Source: Polyangiaceae bacterium | GTDB taxonomy: Bacteria > Myxococcota_A > Polyangia > Polyangiales > Polyangiaceae | Direction: 5' to 3' | Assembly (NCBI GenBank): GCA_029266615.1 | Contig: JAQSWN010000032.1 | Span: forward strand, 27,393 to 91,392 | DNA: 64,000 nucleotides | In this document: positions 8,384 to 15,893 of the stretch, in pieces | How positions within the stretch are numbered: position 1 is the first letter of the stretch | Layout: every line of letters starts with the position of its first letter | Translations under genes and position numbers: made by a program | Notes under the pieces: generated by a model | The model's input: only the letters and a program-made list of their open reading frames with translations | What the model was told of the DNA's origin: nothing | The model's database searches: none

Positions 8384-8998
8384 TCAGACGACTCGCTCAG
8401 CGTACGTCATGACGAGGTACATCCATGCTTCTTCGTCGCCCGGGTTTTCATACGAGTGCGGGAGGTCGGCGTCGAAGATGATGGAGTCGCCCTCCTTGAG
8501 CTCGTGCTTGCTCTTGCCGACACGAATGTCCACCGACCCGCGCGCAACGACGAGGTTCTCGGTCGTACCGGGCGCGTGCGCTTCGGCGTGCTCGGCGCCT
8601 TTGGCCGCCAGACGCAGCTCGTAAAACTCGATGTTGCGAGGGGCATTGAACGGCGACAGTGCGCGCGAGGTGAACGCGCCGTCAGCCGAGGTGAGGAGCT
8701 TAGCGCCTTTGCTGCGCAGCACCGTCGCCGTGCGCGCGGTAGAAGCCGTCACGAGGGTGGAGAACGGCACTTCGAGCGCGCGTGAGATCTTCCACAGGAG
8801 GTTGATGGTGGGCGTACTTTGCCCGAGCTCGATCTGGCCGAGCATGGCTCGGCTCACGCCGGAGGCGCGCGCAAGCCGCTCGAGAGACAGGCCGCGTTTC
8901 ACGCGTAGCCGCCTCAAATTGGCGCCCACGATGGGCGTGAGATCGGCGTCGGACTCAGCGGGTGACGAGGGCAACGGGAGCGTGGTGGGGCTGGACAA
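8384..8998 (-). CDS. XRE-family regulator with C-terminal cupin sensor domain
   Basis: 204 residues. The HTH_3 domain spans about residues 27-82 (LRRLRVKRGLSLERLARASG, then VSRAMLGQIELGQSTPTINL). The cupin_2 domain covers about residues 110-200 (NIEFYELRLAAKGAEHAEAH, DIRVGKSKHELKEGDSIIFD, DLPHSYENPGDEEAWMYLVM). Members of this class (PuuR/SutR-like) repress catabolic or sulfur-metabolism genes and bind a small ligand in the cupin. It is divergent from the peroxiredoxin-YeeE operon. A 29-bp perfect-arm palindrome at 9031-9059 lies between them and is the obvious operator. Confidence 0.9.
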   Translation of the reverse strand: MSSPTTLPLPSSPAESDADLTPIVGANLRRLRVKRGLSLERLARASGVSRAMLGQIELGQSTPTINLLWKISRALEVPFSTLVTASTARTATVLRSKGAKLLTSADGAFTSRALSPFNAPRNIEFYELRLAAKGAEHAEAHAPGTTENLVVARGSVDIRVGKSKHELKEGDSIIFDADLPHSYENPGDEEAWMYLVMTYAERVV

Positions 8999-9030
8999 GG
9001 TTCAAACTGAGCCGTAAGCTCGCTCCATAT

Positions 9031-9059
9031 GGTCTATGTGTTTAAGAGACTGATAGACC
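9031..9059. promoter_or_regulatory. Palindromic operator candidate between the XRE/cupin gene and the peroxiredoxin gene
   Basis: GGTCTAT (9031-9037) and ATAGACC (9053-9059) are perfect 7-bp inverted arms around a 15-bp AT-leaning spacer. The site is 32 bp upstream of the XRE start and 34 bp upstream of the peroxiredoxin start, a typical position for an autoregulatory operator controlling both genes. Confidence 0.55.
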
Positions 9060-9093
9060 GTCGTCAAGCGCCAGGCGCGCACGGAGCCTTTGA

Positions 9094-9732
9094 ATGACCT
9101 TGCACATTGGAAGCATCGCCCCCGATTTCACTCAGGACTCTACGGAAGGGCCGATCTCGCTGCATCAATACCTCGGCACGAGCTGGGGCATCCTCTTCTC
9201 ACACCCCAAGGACTTCACTCCCGTGTGCACCACTGAGCTGGGGCGCGCCTCCCAACTCAAGGAAGAGTTCGCCAAGCGCAACGTCAAGCTCGTCGCCGTC
9301 AGTGTCGACGACGTCGAGTCTCACCACCGGTGGGCGGGGGATATCGAGGAGACGCAGGGGACCAAGCTGAATTTCCCGCTGCTCGGCGACCCGGACCGCA
9401 AAGTCTCCAAGCTGTACGACATGATTCACCCGGAAGCGAACGACACGCTGACGGTGCGCTCCGTGTTCGTGATCGACCCCAGCAAGAAGATCCGTGCATT
9501 GTTCACTTACCCCGCCAGCACGGGGCGGAACTTCGAGGAAATCCTTCGGCTCGTGGACTCGCTCCAGCTGACGGACAGCCACAAGGTGGCGACGCCGGCA
9601 GATTGGAAGGACGGCGGGGACGTCGTCATCGTGCCGGCTCTGCAGGACCCGAAGGAGCTTGCGGAGCGGTTTCCGAAAGGCTTTCGCGCGGTCAAGCCGT
9701 ACCTCCGGTTGACGCCGCAGCCCAACCGCTGA
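9094..9732 (+). CDS. 1-Cys peroxiredoxin (Prx6-type)
   Basis: 212 residues, the normal Prx6 length. The N-terminal thioredoxin-like region has HPKDFTPVCTTELGRA, in which PVCTTE holds the peroxidatic Cys (about residue 47). No conserved C-terminal resolving Cys is seen. The extended C-terminal domain includes NFEEILRLVDSLQLTD, VATPADWKDGGDVVIVPAL and FRAVKPYLRLTPQP, all typical of Prx6 rather than AhpC. It reduces hydroperoxides or peroxynitrite in the cytoplasm using an external thiol. It heads an operon with two YeeE/YedE-type genes (11 bp gap), which suggests protection during sulfur-compound metabolism. The XRE/cupin regulator is divergent. Confidence 0.93.
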   Translation: MTLHIGSIAPDFTQDSTEGPISLHQYLGTSWGILFSHPKDFTPVCTTELGRASQLKEEFAKRNVKLVAVSVDDVESHHRWAGDIEETQGTKLNFPLLGDPDRKVSKLYDMIHPEANDTLTVRSVFVIDPSKKIRALFTYPASTGRNFEEILRLVDSLQLTDSHKVATPADWKDGGDVVIVPALQDPKELAERFPKGFRAVKPYLRLTPQPNR

Positions 9733-9743
9733 ACGACGAACAC

Positions 9744-10163
9744 ATGCTGACGGCGCTGCTCGGTGGCCTCCTCATTGGTGCGAGTGCCTCGGTGGCTTGG
9801 AGCGGCGCCGGTCAGGTTGCTGGCATCAGCGGGCTGTTAGGACGCGTGGTGCGGGCGCCCGCGTCGGCCGGCTTTGCGGCATGGTTTCTGGGCGCGTTGC
9901 TGCTGACGAGCGCGGCACTGGGTCTCATTTCGGGTCCCTGGGAGTTGGTCAGTGTGCCGACTCGCCCACTGGGCCTCATCGCTGTTGCTGGTCTCCTCGT
10001 CGGTTACGGGACTCAGCTGGGCAATGGCTGCACGTCCGGCCACGGCGTTTGCGGCTTGAGTCGAGGCTCGGTGCGCTCTCTCTCCGCGGTGCTGACGTTC
10101 ATGCTCACCGCAGCCGCGGTCGTCTTCATCGTGCGCCACCTCCTGCCAGGAGTCGGTCGATGA
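9744..10163 (+). CDS. YeeE/YedE-family sulfur transporter, half-size subunit 1
   Basis: 139 residues with about four membrane helices. The family motif GNGCTSGHGVCGLSRGSVRS (near residues 94-113) carries the conserved Cys residues lining the thiosulfate/sulfide path in YeeE-type transporters. Full-length YeeE is roughly twice this size; here the two halves are separate genes, with this one carrying the GCTSGHG half. The stop overlaps the next start as ATGA at 10160. It follows the peroxiredoxin gene by 11 bp. I infer uptake of thiosulfate or a related reduced sulfur species into the cytoplasm. Confidence 0.88.
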   Translation: MLTALLGGLLIGASASVAWSGAGQVAGISGLLGRVVRAPASAGFAAWFLGALLLTSAALGLISGPWELVSVPTRPLGLIAVAGLLVGYGTQLGNGCTSGHGVCGLSRGSVRSLSAVLTFMLTAAAVVFIVRHLLPGVGR

Positions 10164-10597
10164 CGGAGCGAGTCACCGCAGTCGTCAGCGGCGCGCTGTT
10201 CGCGGTCGGCCTGGCGCTATCTGGAATGACGGATCCGGGCAAGGTACTCGGCTTCTTGGACTTGGCCGGCAGGTGGGATCCGTCGCTCGCCTTCGTCATG
10301 GCCGGAGCCGTCGGCGTTCACTTCACTTGGCTCAGGTGGCTGGCTCGGCGCTCGGTGGGCGCGGGAACGAGCACCCCGCCGTCAACTGCCGTGGACGGTC
10401 GGCTGCTCTTCGGCGCTGGGCTCTTTGGTATCGGGTGGGGCCTCTCCGGATACTGCCCTGGCCCCGCGCTGGTGGCGTTGGCCTACGGGCGCGGAGAGAG
10501 CGCGGTCTTCGTGCTGGCGATGTTGGCCGGAATTCTGCTGTTCAGTGTTCGTGGAAAACGAGCAGACCAGGCGCTCAGCGGGGCTGCCCAGAGCTAA
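10160..10597 (+). CDS. YeeE/YedE-family sulfur transporter, half-size subunit 2 (DUF6691-like)
   Basis: 145 residues with about four helices, starting MTERVTAVVSGALFAVGLAL. The matching conserved half-motif GWGLSGYCPGPALVALAYG lies near residues 90-108, and GMTDPGKVLGFLDLAGRWDPSLAFVM is characteristic of the partner subunit. It overlaps subunit 1 by 4 bp, so the two are translationally coupled and probably form the working transporter together. It is the last gene of the operon; 134 bp of non-coding DNA separate it from the rhodanese gene. Confidence 0.88.
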   Translation: MTERVTAVVSGALFAVGLALSGMTDPGKVLGFLDLAGRWDPSLAFVMAGAVGVHFTWLRWLARRSVGAGTSTPPSTAVDGRLLFGAGLFGIGWGLSGYCPGPALVALAYGRGESAVFVLAMLAGILLFSVRGKRADQALSGAAQS

Positions 10598-10650
10598 GCC
10601 TGGTTTCCACCACAAGTACGGGAGCTTAGCCGGCTCGAATCACAAGTAGC

Positions 10651-10669
10651 CGATACCATTCATGTATCG
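10651..10669. promoter_or_regulatory. Small inverted repeat CGATAC-N7-GTATCG upstream of the rhodanese gene
   Basis: Six-base perfect arms (10651-10656 and 10664-10669) lie 54 bp after the YeeE stop and about 60 bp before the rhodanese start. There is no T-tract, so an operator is more likely than a terminator. Evidence is limited to the symmetry. Confidence 0.25.
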
Positions 10670-10711
10670 CGATCAGACTAGTTTTCCGATGAGTACCTGC
10701 CAACAGCGGAA

Positions 10712-10728
10712 CGTCCATTATACTGGAG
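10712..10728 (+). promoter_or_regulatory. Promoter-like CGTCCATTATACT and ribosome site before the rhodanese gene
   Basis: CGTCCATTATA is identical in 11 bases to 6176-6186. TATACT is a good -10 hexamer, but it ends only 8 bp before the ATG. GGAG (10725-10728) would be a Shine-Dalgarno with an unusually short spacer. Which role it plays is not settled by sequence. Confidence 0.35.
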
Positions 10729-10731
10729 AGC

Positions 10732-11067
10732 ATGGTCAAGCCGCTGTCGCCCAAGCAGGCTCTGGAGCTCATCACCGAGCGCGGTCTAGAAGTGATCGAT
10801 GTGCGCGATCCGCATGAGTGGATCGACGGCCACGTCCCGCACGCGCGGCTCGTTCCCCTCCCTCAGTTTCGGCAAAACCCGAAAGCAGCGCTCCAGCACG
10901 ACGGCGTCGTTTTCGTGTGCGCGGCCGGCGTGCGCAGCGAAACGGCAGCTCGCCTCGCGGCTCAGCAGGGTTTCAAGGAAGTTTATAATCTGACGGGCGG
11001 CACGCGCGCGTGGGTGAAGGCGGGACTGGCACTCGATCACGAGGCGGCCGTCACCGCCGCCGAGTAA
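10732..11067 (+). CDS. Single-domain rhodanese (sulfurtransferase)
   Basis: 111 residues, one rhodanese fold: LEVIDVRDPHEWIDGHVPHARLVPL near the N-terminus, active-site loop CAAGVRSETAARL (Cys about residue 63), and NLTGGTRAWVKAGL at the C-terminus. The six-residue active loop fits a GlpE/PspE-like sulfurtransferase that carries a persulfide. Rhodaneses are recurrent neighbours of family 2A encapsulin/cysteine desulfurase operons, and this one converges on that operon across a strong hairpin. It could load or unload sulfur for the compartment; that is inference. Confidence 0.9.
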   Translation: MVKPLSPKQALELITERGLEVIDVRDPHEWIDGHVPHARLVPLPQFRQNPKAALQHDGVVFVCAAGVRSETAARLAAQQGFKEVYNLTGGTRAWVKAGLALDHEAAVTAAE

Positions 11068-11076
11068 GCAATTGGT

Positions 11077-11116
11077 GGAAGCCGGCTCGCGTGCAAGGGA
11101 CGCGAGCCGCGCTTCC
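11077..11116. terminator. Bidirectional hairpin between rhodanese and cysteine desulfurase genes
   Basis: GGAAGCCGGCTCGCGT (11077-11092) pairs with ACGCGAGCC (11100-11108) and GCTTCC (11111-11116) around a 7-base loop, with a small bulge. It lies between two convergent stops. T-tracts are poor on both sides, so the strength of termination is uncertain. Confidence 0.65.
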
Positions 11117-11140
11117 GCTTCGTGTGCTCAGTGAAGTCGG

Positions 11141-13126
<1,986 letters not shown>

Positions 13127-13143
<17 letters not shown>

Positions 13144-13945
13144 GGTATTTTTCGACCTGCACGTTTTCGAGCACGCCCACGGCATCTTCCGTGAGCACCG
13201 CCGCCGAGCAGTACAGCGAAACCAAGTACGCCGCCGCGCCGCGCTGGTTGATACCCATCCAGCGCACGGTGAGGCTGGGGCTCACCTCTCCCGGCAAGCC
13301 CGGTTGGAATAGACCGACGACGCCGCGCTTCCGCTCACCCGTACGCATCAGCAAGATGTTGCTCGCGCCGTCCTTGATGTGGAGCTTGTCCGACGGAATG
13401 AGCGGGATGCCGCGCCAAGTGAGGAACGGGGAGCCGAAAAGGGTGGTGGTGGGTGGCGGAACACCGCGACGCGGCCGAATGCGGCGATAGCTCGCGGCGC
13501 GCATCTCGGGAGGGGGCTGGCTGAGCAAGCCGTAGTTGGCGTTGTTCACGAGCTCGTTCTCCTGCCGCTCTTTCACCATCTCGATGAGGACGCCGAGCTG
13601 CTCCCGCACCTGATCCATGGGGCTGCGGTAAAGGTCAGAGATGCGGGTCTGCACCTCCAGCGTGGTCGTGACCGTGCTGAGCGTGTACTCCCGCGGATTC
13701 TCTTCGTAGTCCACGAAGGCGTGCGGTAGCTCGGCGCCGTCGCTCGGACTGCATTCGATGCCGATGCCCTTGGCGTCCGCCTCCTTCACCTTGTTCACGC
13801 GGTACGTGCCGGCCTCGACCGGAACCCACGGCAGCAGGCTGACGAGCCAGCGCGGCGTGGTGCCCACCCATTGGGGCGGAGTCTTGGTGGTGTTCGCTAA
13901 CTGCCGCGCTGCGGCGGCACCAAGCGGTGCCGGTTCTGAAGCCAT
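13127..13945 (-). CDS. Family 2A encapsulin shell protein (SrpI/MMPI-like) with an internal deletion
   Basis: 272 residues. Conserved blocks include AAARQLANTTKTPPQWVGTT, PRWLVSLLPWVPVEAGTYRV, VDYEENPREYTLSTV, RISDLYRSPMDQVREQLGVL, PFLTWRGIPLIPSDKLHIKD, RTGERKRGVVGLFQPGLPGE and WMGINQRGAAAYLVSLYCS. This is the HK97-fold shell related to SrpI of Synechococcus and MMPI of Mycobacterium leprae, which forms a proteinaceous compartment around cysteine desulfurase. Family members are, from memory, about 300-310 residues. Here the stretch between NYGLLSQ and RRGVPPP is only about 17 residues and reads PPPEMRAASYRRIRP. A different frame of the same DNA (13471-13497) encodes PRAIAAFGR, which belongs there. 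The segment therefore seems deleted and frame-scrambled, then restored. Confidence 0.88.
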
Positions 13946-14255
13946 GACGTTTCGAGCCCTCGGTTGGCGGGTCGACGCGACCCAGCGACTGGGCGGAACC
14001 TAACTGCCACGGATCGAATTGCCAATGCCGGCGGCGCCACCGCCCAGCGATTCGTCCAGCGAAAACGCCGCTTTATCCGTTACAGCAGTGGTCAAGTTAC
14101 CCGATGGGGTGATGAGCCCGTGCTCGGGCAGACCGTAATTCACTGCTGATCGCGCAGCAGGCGTTCTGAATCTGACCGTCATTGGGCGCGCCACTCCTGG
14201 ACACCACTCCGGCATCCAGTATAAGAGACATGTTTCCAGTACTCAGAGATTCATC
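13946..14255. other. Intergenic region between divergent encapsulin and ribB genes
   Basis: 310 bp upstream of both genes. A 71-codon minus frame (14000-14215) exists but has no recognisable similarity and no clear ribosome site, so I do not call it. TATAAG at 14220-14225 is a possible -10 for ribB. I looked for an FMN riboswitch before ribB and did not find its conserved core. Confidence 0.5.
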
Positions 14256-14924
14256 ATGTCGAACGCAGTCGAACTCGCTTTGCTGGCCCTGCTCCGTGGG
14301 AACTTCGTGGTGGTGGCGGACGACGCCTCGCGCGAAAACGAGGGCGACCTCATCATCGCAGCCGAGAAGCTGACACCCCAAGCGCTCGCCTTCATGCTGC
14401 GGCACACGAGCGGCGTCGTTTGCGTCGCGCTCACGGACGAGCGTGCGGACGAGCTAGAGCTCCCGCTCATGGTGCCCGAAAACAGCGAATCGCAGTGCAC
14501 CGCCTTCACGGTGACGGTCGACCTGCGTCACGGCACGAGCACCGGCATTTCTGCCGCCGATCGCAGCGCCGCGATCCGTGCCCTGGCCGAGCCGGGTCTC
14601 GGCGCGGACGCGTTCCTCCGCCCGGGCCATGTCTTCCCCCTGCGGGCGCGCGCCGGCGGCGTCCTCGAACGGCGCGGCCATACGGAAGCTGCCGTCGATT
14701 TGGCTCGCCTGGCCGGGTTTGAGCCGGCTGGCGCTCTCTGCGAAATCGTCGACGAGGACGGGGAGTTGCTACGGGGCGCAGAGCTCGAGCGCTTCGCGCA
14801 ACGCCATCGGCTTCCGTTTCTTCACATCGCAGAGCTCGTCGAGTACCGCCGCGAGGCGCGGGGCACGCAGCCTAGCGTGCGCGCCCCTTCGTTCGGCTAC
14901 GGCTCGCTCGAAGCCGTGCGTTGA
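14256..14924 (+). CDS. ribB: 3,4-dihydroxy-2-butanone-4-phosphate synthase
   Basis: 222 residues, the monofunctional RibB length. The substrate/metal loop DDASRENEGDLIIAAE is at about residues 22-37, followed by FMLRHTSGVVCVAL, TVDLRHGTSTGISAADRSAA and the C-terminal catalytic block RPGHVFPLRARAGGVLERRG, then HTEAAVDLARLAG. It converts ribulose 5-phosphate to the four-carbon riboflavin precursor plus formate. No GTP cyclohydrolase II domain follows, so it is the standalone form. It is not clustered with other rib genes here. The tail (GTQPSVRAPSFGYGSLEAVR) is unrelated to the fold. Confidence 0.93.
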   Translation: MSNAVELALLALLRGNFVVVADDASRENEGDLIIAAEKLTPQALAFMLRHTSGVVCVALTDERADELELPLMVPENSESQCTAFTVTVDLRHGTSTGISAADRSAAIRALAEPGLGADAFLRPGHVFPLRARAGGVLERRGHTEAAVDLARLAGFEPAGALCEIVDEDGELLRGAELERFAQRHRLPFLHIAELVEYRREARGTQPSVRAPSFGYGSLEAVR

Positions 14925-14930
14925 AGCGAC

Positions 14931-15383
14931 TCAGCTCGCGGCGAGTCTTCTATCCACGGGCACGGACAACGCTTCCCGAAGCGCTGCCCGCTCGACCTCG
15001 ATTTCGCGCTGCGTGCGGAAGCCGAGGCGCCGAAACACCGACGCGGGCGGGCACCACCCCGCCACGCCGTGCAGCAGCAGGAAGCCGAGCTGGGCGCCGA
15101 AAAAATACAGGAAGCCTTTGCGACGCGGACCGAATGGCGACGACGTGGCAAATCGGGTGATGCCGGCAGCGAAGGTGGCGGCCCCTGCCACCGCGAAGTT
15201 CACCATCAGCGCGCGGTCCACGTCCCATTCCTGGTCCAGCTCCGCCAGGCGCTTGGCAATCGCCTCCGACCCCTGTTCCACGTGCTCCGCGATGGACGCG
15301 CGCGTCAGGCGGTCGATGCTTTCGTTCACATGGGGCGCCGTGTGCTCGCGTACCCGATCGTGAGCCAAAGTGGTGGTTTCCAT
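14931..15383 (-). CDS. DUF2892 (YgaP-type) membrane protein
   Basis: 150 residues. A hydrophilic N-terminal half (NESIDRLTRASIAEHVEQGS, then LAELDQEWDVDRALMVN) precedes two hydrophobic segments (FAVAGAATFAAGITRFATSS and FLYFFGAQLGFLLLHGVAGW). The conserved end is WCPPASVFRRLGFRTQREIE. This pattern matches stand-alone DUF2892 proteins, small inner-membrane proteins whose domain is elsewhere fused to rhodanese (YgaP). The function is unknown; a link to persulfide chemistry is only suggested by that family association. The start chosen is the ATG at 15383 because sequence upstream in this frame does not look coding. It converges on ribB with a 6 bp gap. Confidence 0.8.
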   Translation of the reverse strand: METTTLAHDRVREHTAPHVNESIDRLTRASIAEHVEQGSEAIAKRLAELDQEWDVDRALMVNFAVAGAATFAAGITRFATSSPFGPRRKGFLYFFGAQLGFLLLHGVAGWCPPASVFRRLGFRTQREIEVERAALREALSVPVDRRLAAS

Positions 15384-15482
15384 GCTGCAGTGCGTAGCAA
15401 TTCTTGGACCGCCCGCGTGCGGCCGCCGCCTCGGTTTCCAGATTCCGCGCAAATGCGGTAGACGTCGACCCAGCCACCAATC

Positions 15483-15719
15483 ATGAGCAAGTTCACGACA
15501 TTTTACGAATGGCTCGAAAAGCAGAAGAGCCAAAAGACGCCCCTTGGCAGCCTCGCGGGCGAGTTCGCGCGGGACGCCGCATTCCCCAAGGACGTCGCGA
15601 GCCTGGACGCGCTTCTCGCGTACATGAAGACCAAGAAGTTTTCCGGCCTGAAGATCGCGACCGCTAAGATCGCTTGGCAAACGTACGCGCGTGGACAGGC
15701 CCCAGAGCGCCCCATCTGA
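15483..15719 (+). CDS. YozE/UPF0346-like SAM-fold small protein
   Basis: 78 residues: FTTFYEWLEKQKSQKTPLGS, FARDAAFPKDVASLDALLAY, and FSGLKIATAKIAWQTYARGQ. The pattern of a short helical bundle beginning FYxWL and ending AWxxY matches the YozE_SAM_like domain known from Firmicutes. The molecular role of that family is not established. It is transcribed alone and followed by a strong hairpin (15739-15781). A short AT-leaning segment upstream may hold its promoter. Confidence 0.78.
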   Translation: MSKFTTFYEWLEKQKSQKTPLGSLAGEFARDAAFPKDVASLDALLAYMKTKKFSGLKIATAKIAWQTYARGQAPERPI

Positions 15720-15738
15720 CCGGCATCGACTAAACGGC

Positions 15739-15781
15739 GCCTGCTTCGTGCGCGCCCATCACTGCGCGTTACGAAGCAGGC
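15739..15781. terminator. Stem-loop terminator after the YozE-like gene
   Basis: GCCTGCTTCGT (15739-15749) and ACGAAGCAGGC (15771-15781) are perfect 11-bp arms, extended inward by GCGCGC/GCGCGT. It starts 20 bp after the stop codon. No T-tract follows, so it is GC-rich and possibly acts with Rho or in both directions. Confidence 0.65.
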
Positions 15782-15796
15782 TCGAGACCGTGAGGA

Positions 15797-15853
15797 GGGA
15801 ACCGGTGGGGAGCAGCGTTCGTGCCGCAGCGCGACCGGGTTCGTTGGCCCCCA
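15797..15853 (+). repeat. Dispersed 57-bp repeat, copy A
   Basis: Beginning GGGAACC, this segment matches 47564-47620 on the minus strand at 50 of 57 positions without gaps. The match includes exact cores GCGTTCGTGCCGC and a 21-base block ending GGCCCCCA. It is non-coding, lying between the YozE terminator and the stop of the PBP gene. Confidence 0.7.
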
Positions 15854-15893
15854 GAATCGATCGCAGACGTGCGAACTTTCCGCCGAGCGTCGC

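Noticed and set aside
10620..10660. tRNA-like GGCTCGAATC near the rhodanese gene
   Set aside because: No matching acceptor stem, anticodon arm or CCA context; an isolated T-arm resemblance.
14000..14215. A 71-codon minus frame between encapsulin and ribB
   Set aside because: Composition is not strongly antisense-like, but there is no ribosome site, no similarity and no conserved context.
13946..14255. FMN riboswitch before ribB
   Set aside because: The conserved RFN core sequence could not be found; only a possible -10 element is visible.
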